In this document: in pieces, positions 15,739-23,068 of the stretch
How the letters are laid out: each line of letters opens with the position of its first letter
Position numbering within the stretch: position 1 is the first letter of the stretch
NCBI GenBank assembly: GCA_021800515.1
Contig: JAJYYU010000004.1
Span: 1-37,811, forward strand
DNA: 37,811 bases
DNA from: Microcaldota archaeon
Lineage (GTDB): Archaea > Micrarchaeota > Micrarchaeia > Micrarchaeales > Micrarchaeaceae
Direction: 5' to 3'
The notes under the pieces: model-generated
Databases searched by the model: none
The model's input: the letters and a program-made list of their open reading frames with translations, nothing else
Told to the model about the DNA's origin: nothing
Program-made: the position numbers and the translations under genes

Positions 15739-17370
15739 ATGAATGGAATATTAAATCTGGTGCTGATGCTTTTAGTCAATACAAGCTTTTCATGGCTGAG
15801 GCTATTCATAGCTTTGGCACTGTCAGTAATACTGAGTCTATTTATAGGTATTGCGGCTGCCAGATCAAAGATCGCAGAGAAAATAATCCTTCCGGTGCTC
15901 GACATATTCCAGACGCTGCCAATCCTTGCGTTTTTCCCTATTGTGATAGTGATCATACTCAGCTTAGTAAAAGGATCTCTCGGGATAAATTTGGCAGTAA
16001 TCTTCTTGATAATAACTAGCATGATATGGAACATTTCTTTTGCAGTTTATGAAGCAGTCAAAACGCTTCCGAATGAATTTCTTGAACTATCCAAAATATA
16101 CAACATGAGTCAAATCCAAAAGATAAGTAAGATCTACATTCCTGCAGCAATGCCTAAGGTGATGGAGCAGTCTGTGTTATCATTTTCTATAGGCTTATTT
16201 TATCTTGTTACAAGTGAAATATTCTCGACAGGGAACAGTAGTTACTCTGTAAAATATGGGATAGGCGTAGAGCTGATAAAATTTGGTTACTCAGGCAATA
16301 TGCTCTACTATCTTGCAAGCATTGCAGTTTTAATACTCTTTATAATTCTTACTAGATTTATGGTGTTTGTGCCACTTGAGAAGTACTTCAACAAATTCAA
16401 TGAGGATAAAGAAACTGCGACTCCAAAAATAGTAAAGATATATAAATTCCTTAAAAAACCGATATTCAAGCCTAAATTGCGACTCACTAAGATGCATGCA
16501 AAAAAGCATGCCACAGTGCTTTTCCATGCAACCAGGCATTCTCCCAGGCTGACTTACAGGAAGCAGATAGTTAAAACCGATAAAAAAATTTCATTTTTAA
16601 TTAGCCCAAAAATTATAAAGCTTGTAAGCATTGCTGTTTTTGGCTTGCTTATTGTAAGCGCAATGGCATTTGTATATAGCGCACATTATAATGCTCTTAT
16701 TCAAGTTGGTAATTATGAATATATTTCCTTAATTTCATTATTATATTCATTTATAAGAATCTGGATTGCATTTGCAGTAATACTCGCAATTTCGATACCT
16801 CTTACAATTTATCTTATTTTCTTATCCAAAAACAGCGGAAAATTTGTGACCTTTTTCCAGATTCTTGCATCTATACCTGCCACGATTCTTCTTCCATTAA
16901 TAGTCTTATATCTGAAAAATAGTGGGGAAGCCGTTGCATTTATTATATTTTTAATAAGCGGCATATGGTATGTGATATTCAGTGTCTTGGCGTCATCAAA
17001 AACCTTTAACAAAGAAATATCTGAGGTGCAGTCAGTATTTGGAATAAAAGGATTTAATGCTTTTAAAAAAATATATATAAAAGCAATAATGCCAGGAATA
17101 ATAACAGGTGCAGTAACAGGAATTGCTGCAGAATGGAATGCAAGCATTGTTGCAGAATATTTTACAAAATCTGGAATAAATGGCACGCAGGTGGTGACGC
17201 AGGTAAATATGGGCATAGGCAAGCTTTTGGATACAGCCCTGTCATCAGGGCCTCATGGCAACATGCTTTTAATGAGTATAGCATTAATAAATCTGACAGT
17301 AATGATAATACTTATAAACACATTTCTATGGAAAAAGCTTTATAAGAAAGTGGCAGACATATATTCATAA
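15739..17370 (+). CDS. ABC importer, fused double permease (NitT/TauT type)
   Basis: The 543-residue membrane protein contains two BPD_transp_1 permease domains in tandem (about residues 10-220 and 290-540), each with five or six hydrophobic segments and an EAA-like cytoplasmic loop: FLELSKIYN...IYIPAAMPKV in the first and ISEVQSVFGI...IYIKAIMPGI in the second. This matches the duplicated permease of anion (nitrate/sulfonate/bicarbonate-like) uptake systems. A basic, His-rich linker (about 240-280) joins the halves. The ATPase gene follows 11 nt later. No solute-binding protein gene is nearby, so substrate cannot be assigned. Confidence 0.88.
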   Translation: MNGILNLVLMLLVNTSFSWLRLFIALALSVILSLFIGIAAARSKIAEKIILPVLDIFQTLPILAFFPIVIVIILSLVKGSLGINLAVIFLIITSMIWNISFAVYEAVKTLPNEFLELSKIYNMSQIQKISKIYIPAAMPKVMEQSVLSFSIGLFYLVTSEIFSTGNSSYSVKYGIGVELIKFGYSGNMLYYLASIAVLILFIILTRFMVFVPLEKYFNKFNEDKETATPKIVKIYKFLKKPIFKPKLRLTKMHAKKHATVLFHATRHSPRLTYRKQIVKTDKKISFLISPKIIKLVSIAVFGLLIVSAMAFVYSAHYNALIQVGNYEYISLISLLYSFIRIWIAFAVILAISIPLTIYLIFLSKNSGKFVTFFQILASIPATILLPLIVLYLKNSGEAVAFIIFLISGIWYVIFSVLASSKTFNKEISEVQSVFGIKGFNAFKKIYIKAIMPGIITGAVTGIAAEWNASIVAEYFTKSGINGTQVVTQVNMGIGKLLDTALSSGPHGNMLLMSIALINLTVMIILINTFLWKKLYKKVADIYS

Positions 17371-17381
17371 ATAGTGATTGC

Positions 17382-18125
17382 ATGAAATTGTTGGATGTTA
17401 ACAATATTGTTCTATCTTATAATTCATTTAAAATCCTTGATGATATATCTTTTGACTGCAATAAAGACCAATTTGTTTCAATAATAGGCCCATCAGGATG
17501 TGGAAAAAGCACGTTATTGAGGATCATTGCAGGCCTTGAGAAGTCGACCAGCGGCAGCGTCAAATACAAAAACAAACTGATTACAAAGCCTATTTCAAGG
17601 ATCTCATTTGTATTCCAAAGCTCGGCGCTGCTTCCATGGCTTACAAATATTGAAAATATAAAACTTGGCCTGTCTAGATTTAAAATGAGCGATGCACTAA
17701 AGACAAAGAAAGCATTTAAATTATTGGAAAAATTTCAGCTTGAGCGTTTTGCGGATATGTATCCGAATATATTAAGCGGAGGTATGAAACAGAGGATAGG
17801 TATTGCTCGTGCGCTTGTTGCAAATCCTGAAATCCTTTTAATGGATGAGCCATTCAGCGCACTTGACGAACTTACTGCAAATGCATTGAGAACAGATATT
17901 AATTACATGCTTAGGCAGAGCAGCGTATCTGTGAATTTAGTAATACTGATATCCCATAATGTGGAAGAAGTGGTTGCACTCTCAGATAAGATTATAATTC
18001 TGTCTGAGAAACCCTCAAGGATAAAGAGGATTCTGGATGTTGATCTTGAATATCCAAGAAATAAGAGAGACCAAAAGTTTCTAGACTATGTTGACAAAAT
18101 ATACAGTATACTGATGAATGAATAG
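17382..18125 (+). CDS. ABC importer ATP-binding protein (TauB/SsuB type)
   Basis: This is the ATPase of the preceding permease. Walker A GPSGCGKST is at residues 36-44, the Q-loop in SFVFQSSALLPW, signature LSGGMKQR and Walker B ILLMDEPFSALD follow, then the switch His in ISHNVEEVV. The PWLTNIENI spacing after the Q-loop is typical of nitrate/sulfonate/taurine ATPases. The 247 residues are of normal length. GTGATT 3 nt before the ATG serves as ribosome site. Confidence 0.94.
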   Translation: MKLLDVNNIVLSYNSFKILDDISFDCNKDQFVSIIGPSGCGKSTLLRIIAGLEKSTSGSVKYKNKLITKPISRISFVFQSSALLPWLTNIENIKLGLSRFKMSDALKTKKAFKLLEKFQLERFADMYPNILSGGMKQRIGIARALVANPEILLMDEPFSALDELTANALRTDINYMLRQSSVSVNLVILISHNVEEVVALSDKIIILSEKPSRIKRILDVDLEYPRNKRDQKFLDYVDKIYSILMNE

Positions 18126-18141
18126 CTCTTATTGCGCTTTG

Positions 18142-18324
18142 TTAAATTTCTATTTTTGTCTCTTTTTCATCAGCTATAAACCCAATTCTTGCATGGCTTC
18201 CATCGCAAAAAGGCTTATTGTTTGAATGACCGCATCTGCAGAAATGTTGCTTGTATTTTTTTCCATCAATGATAATCTCATTCGGACCGTTCTTTAAAGA
18301 TTTTATGATTATACTTGTTACCAT
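18142..18324 (-). CDS. CDGSH iron-sulfur domain protein
   Basis: The 60-residue protein carries the full CDGSH signature: C29, C31, C40 and H44 in CRCGHSNNKPFCDGSH, which binds a redox-active 2Fe-2S cluster with three Cys and one His, as in mitoNEET. It lacks a membrane anchor, as is usual in prokaryotes. It begins 2 nt after the pyrophosphatase stop, so the two genes are translationally linked. Its partner is unknown. Confidence 0.93.
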   Translation of the reverse strand: MVTSIIIKSLKNGPNEIIIDGKKYKQHFCRCGHSNNKPFCDGSHARIGFIADEKETKIEI

Positions 18325-18326
18325 TT

Positions 18327-18842
18327 TTATCCCTTTTTTCTATTTATAGCTTCATTTATTTTATCTTTTGCTTCTTTTGCATCCCCAAAATCCGTTATCT
18401 TGACCCATTTATTAGGCTCTAGTTCTTTGTAATGCGCAAAAAAATGGATTATTTTATTTTTTATTGCATCCTGAACATCTGTGATGTCCTTGATGCCTGA
18501 AAATGACGGATCAATCTTATCCTTCGGGACTGCAATTATTTTTTCATCCCTCCCTTCTTCATCTTCCATATGAGCTATACCAACTGGCCTGACTTCAATA
18601 ACAGATCCTGGCGTGAATGCTTGGTTGCTTATTACCAATACATCTATAGGATCACCATCAGTGCTTTTTGTATCAGGTATAAAACCATAATTGAAAGGGT
18701 ACACCATTGAGGTATACAGTATTCTGTCAACTTTAAGTACTTCCTCTGTTTCATCAAATTCATATTTTATGTTAGAGCCAAGCGAGATCTCTACAAAAAC
18801 GTTCACTGTATCCGGTGCATTTTTTCCAAAATCGACTTTCAT
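18327..18842 (-). CDS. ppa: Inorganic pyrophosphatase (family I)
   Basis: It hydrolyses diphosphate released in biosynthesis. The protein has 171 residues from ATG 18842; an in-frame extension to 18938 is less likely because [10 protein letters not shown] fits the family N-terminus and a TATA-like element lies at 18881-18891. Hallmarks: YEFDE, the [12 protein letters not shown] strand, the metal-binding DGDPIDVLV motif, and the ELEPNKWVK segment near the C-terminus. It is the first gene of a two-gene unit with the CDGSH protein. Confidence 0.95.
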   Translation of the reverse strand: MKVDFGKNAPDTVNVFVEISLGSNIKYEFDETEEVLKVDRILYTSMVYPFNYGFIPDTKSTDGDPIDVLVISNQAFTPGSVIEVRPVGIAHMEDEEGRDEKIIAVPKDKIDPSFSGIKDITDVQDAIKNKIIHFFAHYKELEPNKWVKITDFGDAKEAKDKINEAINRKKG

Positions 18843-18880
18843 AAAACCATCCTTGATGATAAATATAGCGCGATAAAGTA

Positions 18881-18891
18881 TTAATAAATAT
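18881..18891 (-). promoter_or_regulatory. TATA-like element for ppa
   Basis: TATTTATTAAT on the minus strand, centred about 44 nt before ATG 18842. It lies inside the possible 5' extension of the frame and so supports the shorter start. Confidence 0.4.
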
Positions 18892-19063
18892 TTGTAAATT
18901 ACCAAGCTTTTTTCCTTAGATGCTATTTTAGGCAGCATTTAGATAGCAATAGATAGCACGTTACTTTATGTTTTATAGCCGTATTTGTTAACTAATCCCT
19001 CAGCATTATTTTTTACATAGTATTTAAATATCTTATCATACATTATATAAGTAGTGATATAAT

Positions 19064-19342
19064 ATGCGATATAATATGAACGAAGATGAAAATGGTTGCG
19101 GTTGCAACTGCAATCACAGGGGAATGCACCAAAGAATGCATGGGTATAGAGAAATGCCAATGCAAGGAATGGGCGGCATGCAGCATGGCGGAATGGGCTA
19201 TGATAATGAAAACCTCGGACCTCTACATAAAGAAAGGCTTGTTGAAAAGCTCAAGCTATATAAAGAGGATCTAGAAGAGCAGGTAAAATTCATAGCTAAG
19301 CGCATAGACGAGCTTGAGGGCAAGTCTAAAGAAGAAAAATAA
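19064..19342 (+). CDS. Small Cys/His/Met-rich protein with C-terminal coiled coil (DUF5320-like)
   Basis: The 92-residue product has a metal-ligand-rich N-terminal half: CGCNCNH followed by many Met, His and Gly residues (about 20-46). The C-terminal part (residues 55-88) is a Lys/Glu/Leu coiled coil. The layout resembles small DUF5320-type proteins; binding of Cu or another soft metal is inferred. GTGAT 5 nt upstream supports ATG 19064; ATG 19076 is an alternative. It precedes the PadR gene by 12 nt, so the two probably form a sensor-response pair. Confidence 0.72.
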   Translation: MRYNMNEDENGCGCNCNHRGMHQRMHGYREMPMQGMGGMQHGGMGYDNENLGPLHKERLVEKLKLYKEDLEEQVKFIAKRIDELEGKSKEEK

Positions 19343-19354
19343 TAGAAAGATAAA

Positions 19355-19720
19355 ATGCCTGGTGGATATTGCCGATGTGGACCGTTTAGGATCGACATAA
19401 TACCAAAAGGTCTGCTCAAGCCCTTTGTGTTGAAGCTTCTCTCAGAGCGCCCGATGCATGGGTTTGAGTTAATGGAGCAGATATTTGAGAAAACAGATGG
19501 GATGTGGAGACCTGGGCCCGCGGCTATATATCCAACTTTAGAGTGGCTAGAAAAAATGGGCTATATAAAACATACTGAGGCAGCAATAAATTCTGACAGG
19601 CCGAGAAAGCAGTATGAAATAACAAAGAAAGGAAAAGATGCGATTGCAGGTTATAATTCTGATTCCAAAGCTATAATCATGAGCATGCAGAAGTTTGGAT
19701 CAATATATAAAAAATTTTGA
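19355..19720 (+). CDS. PadR-family transcriptional regulator
   Basis: The 121-residue protein has the PadR winged helix: LLKPFVLKLLSERPMHGFELM (residues about 20-40), PAAIYPTLEWLEKMGYI (recognition helix and following helix, about 55-71) and RPRKQYEITKKGKDAI (wing). The usual C-terminal dimerisation helix is short. Its N-terminus, GGYCRCGPFR, carries a CxC motif not typical of PadR and may bind a metal or be redox-sensitive. Cotranscription with the Cys/Met-rich protein suggests control of its own operon. Confidence 0.88.
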   Translation: MPGGYCRCGPFRIDIIPKGLLKPFVLKLLSERPMHGFELMEQIFEKTDGMWRPGPAAIYPTLEWLEKMGYIKHTEAAINSDRPRKQYEITKKGKDAIAGYNSDSKAIIMSMQKFGSIYKKF

Positions 19721-19774
19721 GCCATTAATCTGCATTTCAAGGATATCCTTCTAATGCTAACTAATTCAAAACTA

Positions 19775-19784
19775 TTATATATTT
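19775..19784 (+). promoter_or_regulatory. TATA box for tRNA-Ser
   Basis: TTATATATTT is centred about 30 nt upstream of the mature tRNA 5' end, consistent with transcription start a few nucleotides before 19810. Confidence 0.6.
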
Positions 19785-19847
19785 AATCGATTTAAAATTA
19801 CTTTATAATGCCAGGATGGCAGAGTCCGGTAATGCGCACGCCTGGAA

Positions 19848-19858
19848 AATATCCTGTC
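19848..19858 (+). other. tRNA-Ser intron 1, anticodon loop (37/38)
   Basis: The 11-nt intron AATATCCTGTC follows A37. The central helix 19842-19845 (CTGG) with 19853-19856 (CCTG) has one T-T mismatch; the 3' bulge is TCA (19857-19859), and the 5' side closes into a short loop, so this is a relaxed bulge-helix-loop motif. Confidence 0.75.
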
Positions 19859-19890
19859 AGCGTGTGACCTCACGGTCATTTGGGTTCAAA

Positions 19891-19907
19891 TGCTTTTATG
19901 CTGAATA
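19891..19907 (+). other. tRNA-Ser intron 2, non-canonical, in the T-loop (59/60)
   Basis: The 17-nt intron TGCTTTTATGCTGAATA sits in a perfect 3-4-3 bulge-helix-bulge: T stem TTGGG/CCCAA, 3' bulge TAT (19906-19908), central helix TTCA/TGAA (19885-19888 with 19902-19905), 5' bulge AAT (19889-19891), and hairpin GC-TTTTAT-GC (19892-19901). Excision restores the T-loop TTCAAAT. Confidence 0.88.
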
Positions 19908-20021
19908 TCCCAATCCTGGCGTTTAAATTTAAGTCCCTTCCTCCAGAAGCTTTATTCCTTAATAAATAGCAACCATCTCTTCTCTATTAAATCATTTTGC
20001 AGAATTTATACTGGTAGATTT

Positions 20022-20324
20022 TTAATAAAAAATATGGATTTGGTTCTTGCAGTCATTGCATTCATAGCTTACATATCTGTGTGCACTGACTATCTTTATA
20101 CTGCAGTTCTTGCCTGGAATAAGCAGGGCATTGCATTTTTTGCAGATCCTGTTCTTCATCTCTTTGCTGAGTTTTATTTTATAATGTGTGCTTATCTTTC
20201 TTAGCCTTTTTATATAGCCTTTTGCAAGTGCAGCATCGCCTATCTCTGTCCTTTTTTCTGCGGCATTGAAGAGTATCTGGATTCTTTCATTTCCTACCTG
20301 TTTTATTAATTCTTTTCTGTTCAT
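20022..20324 (-). CDS. rnp4: RNase P protein component 4 (Rpp21/Rpr2 family)
   Basis: This protein works with RNase P RNA in 5' maturation of tRNA. The 100-residue product has an N-terminal helical part (RKELIKQVGNERIQILFNAA; GDAALAKGYIKRLRKI) typical of Rpp21, then a zinc ribbon with C61-x2-C64 (CKKC) and C89-x2-C92 (CNDC). It is the last gene of the L29-aIF1-UbiA-Rpp21 unit and is convergent with tRNA-Ser. Confidence 0.9.
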   Translation of the reverse strand: MNRKELIKQVGNERIQILFNAAEKRTEIGDAALAKGYIKRLRKISTHYKIKLSKEMKNRICKKCNALLIPGKNCSIKIVSAHRYVSYECNDCKNQIHIFY

Positions 20325-20353
20325 TCCAATCCCTATTCTTCTATGCCTAATCT

Positions 20354-21262
20354 TTATATCGGTAAATAAACCAATGCAGAGGCGATAAATGCGATCAGCG
20401 CAAGCGCCATAGCTCCAAGGCCGATGTTCCTCATCAAGTCATATTTACGGGCCTTTGCAGTATTGCCTAGTTTTTTCTTTGTTATATTAATCTTTATATA
20501 TATTGCATTTACATATATGAGCAGTGCATCAACAACAAGTATCAATGCAAAATATACTGCATTTAGCATGAAGGGAGGGTTAAAAAAGAACAGGTAAATT
20601 GATATTCCTATTGCAACTACATAAAGCAGAAATGCGAATACGCTTGCCTGTGCGCGTCCGACTGCGCTTACAATATTCCTTGTTTTCCTGACAAGCATGT
20701 CTCCATCATAGTCTCTGATTGTGCCGTGCACTTCTCTTGCTATTCCTGCGAATAGAATGAGCACACTGATTAAAAGTATATTTGATGACACTGTGCCTGA
20801 GACTACATAATTACCATAGATAAATGGAATAGCCATTGATAAGGCTATAGATACATTGCCGACTAGGAACATATCCTTTAGTTTGTAGCTGTATAACATT
20901 GAGATTGCTCCGAATACTACTGCTATTGCCAATGCCTCTGCATTTATGAATGCTGCGCCGGCTATGCCTATAACCAGGCACGCGATTGATACGTTAAGCG
21001 CAGCTCGTGGTGTTATTGCACCTGTCACTATTGGCCTGTTCTTCTTATTTGCCCTGTCTGTCTCGACATCGAAATAATCGTTTATCGCGAATGCAGACAT
21101 GCTTATGAATATAGGAGCCACAAGGCTCAGTAAAAGCAGACTCAGGCTAGGAGCACGTTTCAGGACTATTATTTCGCTAGAGATTACTGCAATAATAAGC
21201 ATTATGCTGTGCTCTATTCTTGTGAGTTTTAGGATTTGCTTTATGCTCTCAGAGATGGGCAT
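20354..21262 (-). CDS. UbiA-family prenyltransferase, probable digeranylgeranylglyceryl phosphate synthase
   Basis: It probably adds the second geranylgeranyl chain to the glycerol backbone of archaeal ether lipids. The 302-residue membrane protein has eight or nine hydrophobic segments. The first Asp-rich motif, NDYFDVETDRANKKNRP (residues 61-77), and the second, RDYDGDMLVRKTRN (about 182-195), bind the Mg-diphosphate. The N-terminal LTRIEHSIM matches archaeal DGGGP synthases rather than quinone enzymes; a quinone role is not excluded, since a complex I operon is nearby. It lies 15 nt after aIF1. Confidence 0.88.
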   Translation of the reverse strand: MPISESIKQILKLTRIEHSIMLIIAVISSEIIVLKRAPSLSLLLLSLVAPIFISMSAFAINDYFDVETDRANKKNRPIVTGAITPRAALNVSIACLVIGIAGAAFINAEALAIAVVFGAISMLYSYKLKDMFLVGNVSIALSMAIPFIYGNYVVSGTVSSNILLISVLILFAGIAREVHGTIRDYDGDMLVRKTRNIVSAVGRAQASVFAFLLYVVAIGISIYLFFFNPPFMLNAVYFALILVVDALLIYVNAIYIKINITKKKLGNTAKARKYDLMRNIGLGAMALALIAFIASALVYLPI

Positions 21263-21277
21263 AAAAACACCGTCATG

Positions 21278-21583
21278 TCAAACAACATCTATGTTCGACT
21301 CCTTGTATCCAATAGTTAGCAGAGCCTTTACAGCATCCTTTTTATGGTCCCCTTGAAGCTCTATCGAGAGATTCCTAGATGTCCCTCCACATGCAAGGAT
21401 CCTTTTGAGCTTTTTCGTGACTTCAACTATTTCGCTGTTGTCGATGCCGTCGATGATTGTTATCAGCTTCTTAAACTTTACCTTCTTCAGGTAAACTTTT
21501 ATTTTGTTTTCTCCTTCCTTATCAAGTATGGAACATACGCATATGTCCAGTGGAAGGCCGCATTTTGGGCATATATCTGTCAT
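21278..21583 (-). CDS. Translation initiation factor aIF1 (SUI1 family)
   Basis: aIF1 binds the small subunit and enforces start-codon fidelity. The 101-residue protein has a zinc-ribbon-like N-terminus (C5, C8, C15, C17 in CPKCGLPLDICVC) followed by the SUI1 fold: VTIIDGID equivalent (LITIIDGIDN), KKLKRILACGGTSR and IELQGDHKKDAVKALLTIGY. Its ATG overlaps the L29 stop codon (TAATG at 21585-21581), so the two are translationally coupled. Its presence beside an AUC-start gene is noteworthy. Confidence 0.95.
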   Translation of the reverse strand: MTDICPKCGLPLDICVCSILDKEGENKIKVYLKKVKFKKLITIIDGIDNSEIVEVTKKLKRILACGGTSRNLSIELQGDHKKDAVKALLTIGYKESNIDVV

Positions 21584-21780
21584 TAAATATTTACACCTCT
21601 TTGTGAAAGAATTGTTTTTATCCTTGCTATTGTCTTTCTGATTTCTTTCGACTTGACAACCTTGCTTGCCACTCCTGTGGACTTTATCTTCTGCCTTTCC
21701 TTAGACAGTTCAAGTTCCAGGTCATTAAGCTTTGAAACCAGATTGTTGTTGTCATTACTCTTGATATCTTTTATCTTGAT
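21583..21780 (-). CDS. rpl29: 50S ribosomal protein L29 with an apparent AUC start codon
   Basis: Translated from ATC at 21780 the 65-residue product begins (M)KIKDIKSND and continues NLVSKLNDLELELSKERQK, then SKEIRKTIARIKTILSQRG; this is the full two-helix uL29 with its KEIR..IARIKT signature. No ATG, GTG or TTG lies in frame between the upstream TAA (12 nt before) and residue 37, so every standard start would remove half the protein. AGGTG (21790-21786) is a strong Shine-Dalgarno 5 nt before the ATC. Either a true AUC start or an ATG-to-ATC error or mutation. Gene order L29-aIF1 is standard in archaea. Confidence 0.9.
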   Translation of the reverse strand: MKIKDIKSNDNNNLVSKLNDLELELSKERQKIKSTGVASKVVKSKEIRKTIARIKTILSQRGVNI

Positions 21781-22282
21781 GTAAACACCTGCTTATAGTT
21801 TATAGTTTTAAAATAAATAGGAAGACTGTTCAATAACTATTGAAGTAAATAAATATTTAAAATAGTCGGTTTATTTTCTCTTAGCTTAGGATACTGGCAT
21901 TTATATTCCTTTCATTTTGTCACTACTTTGATAAGTTTTTTTGCATATGATTAACCAATATCTCAATACATATGCAATAATAATACATGAATAGACATAT
22001 ATTGTTACTTTCTTTATACTAATAAATCTATTCTTTCCTTGCAAGGTAAAATATCTCTTTTAGTCTTGAAAAGATTCTTTTCTAATATAGTAAATAAGCA
22101 AATTTCTGGAAAAACTTGCCACGAAGTGAAAAACTTATGACTAGAAAAACAAATGGAAAAATCAAAATTAACATCGATGGTAAGATTCTTAAAATGTTAC
22201 AGTTAACTATTTAGATATTTATATGTTTACCTCGTTTGAGTTTCTAAGTAATTTATAAATATTTGGAATAATACAACTTTTT
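21781..22282. other. AT-rich divergent intergenic region
   Basis: No reliable gene is seen. Short frames exist (25 codons from ATG 22137 on +; a minus frame of about 35 codons with one internal TAG around 22020-22165), but neither has a ribosome site or known motif. The region holds the leader of L29 and the promoter of the HAD gene. Confidence 0.4.
22252..22260 (+). promoter_or_regulatory. TATA box upstream of the HAD gene and its leader ORF
   Basis: TTTATAAAT is centred about 27 nt before ATG 22283, so transcription should start at that ATG. Confidence 0.55.
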
Positions 22283-22345
22283 ATGGGCAATCAAAAAACC
22301 TTTCAGTTTAAAGAGGTGAAAGAATCCAGCAATCTAAAGAAATGA
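22283..22345 (+). CDS. Possible 20-residue leaderless leader peptide
   Basis: ATG 22283 lies at the expected transcription start and opens a 20-codon frame (MGNQKTFQFKEVKESSNLKK) whose TGA overlaps the ATG at 22342 of the HAD gene as ATGA. The arrangement suggests translational coupling or a regulatory leader peptide. It may be chance; there is no homology to lean on. Confidence 0.35.
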   Translation: MGNQKTFQFKEVKESSNLKK

Positions 22346-23064
22346 ATGAATGCATGAAGTATATGGCAAAAACAAAAGCGGCTATATTCGACCTTGACGA
22401 TACCTTGATAAGGGGCAACGCCTTGGAAAATATCGGAAAGGCATGCCTGAAAAAAGAGCTTGTTAATGGCGATTTAAAGAATTTTTTGCGCGGAATCGAA
22501 AATTTCATTATCATAAAGAATAAATTAAGGAATGAAAGGACAGATGATAATGCTTTATATGACTCTTTGCACATTTTTTATGACTCCTTGATCAAAGCAG
22601 GAATAACAGAAAAAGAAATGAGTTTTGCCGCTAAAAGCTATATAGAAAAAAATATTATAAAAAACACAGTAATGTTGGCCAGGAATTTTGATAAGGTAAA
22701 AATGATTTCAACAATGAGTGGCTCTACTGTCTCCAAAGTTGCTATGGGATTGGCAAATTTTCAGGCCTTTATATCAAATGAGGATATATTTGACAAGGAC
22801 GGAAAACTGACCGCTGCCGCGATAATAATGAAAAATGGAGAAGAGAAAGCTGAAGTGACTTCGATCGTAATGTGGCAGCACAGAATATGCATAAAAGACT
22901 GTACAGTGGTAGTAAACGGTTATAACGATCTTCCTCTGCTTTTTGAAGCCAAGAAAAACGGGCTTGTAATTGCATCGCCTTATGCTGTAGAAGAGGTTAA
23001 GAAAAATGCGGATATCGTGCTCTCGGAAAAAGAGAATCTGATAAAATTCAAAAGGGAACTGTAA
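22342..23064 (+). CDS. HAD-superfamily phosphatase (subfamily IB-like)
   Basis: The hydrolase nucleophile motif DLDDT is at residues 17-21, motif II is in ISTMSGST, a Lys follows in the KNGEEKAEV stretch, and motif IV is VVVNGYNDLPLLFEAKK (usual form GDGxND, here NGYND). Helical cap between motifs I and II (about residues 25-110) matches subfamily IB, which includes phosphoserine phosphatase. The replacement of the first motif IV Asp by Asn could weaken Mg binding. ATG 22342 or ATG 22363 (MAKTKAAIFDLDDT) may be the start. Substrate unknown. Confidence 0.82.
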   Translation: MNECMKYMAKTKAAIFDLDDTLIRGNALENIGKACLKKELVNGDLKNFLRGIENFIIIKNKLRNERTDDNALYDSLHIFYDSLIKAGITEKEMSFAAKSYIEKNIIKNTVMLARNFDKVKMISTMSGSTVSKVAMGLANFQAFISNEDIFDKDGKLTAAAIIMKNGEEKAEVTSIVMWQHRICIKDCTVVVNGYNDLPLLFEAKKNGLVIASPYAVEEVKKNADIVLSEKENLIKFKREL

Positions 23065-23068
23065 TCAA

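Larger units (their letters stand above)
19810..19921 (+). tRNA. tRNA-Ser(GGA) with two introns
   Basis: The acceptor GCCAGGA (19810-19816) pairs with TCCTGGC (19914-19920); discriminator G19921 is the serine identity base. The anticodon stem CACGC (19837-19841) pairs with GCGTG (19860-19864), giving anticodon GGA at 19844-19846 after removal of an intron. The long variable arm is TGACC-TCAC-GGTCA (19865-19878). The T stem TTGGG (19880-19884) pairs with CCCAA (19909-19913), but the loop between holds 24 nt instead of 7, explained by a second intron. Anticodon GGA reads UCU/UCC. Confidence 0.93.

Noticed and set aside
22137-22215. 25-codon frame from ATG 22137
   Set aside because: Too short, no known motif, in an AT-rich stretch where such frames are expected by chance.
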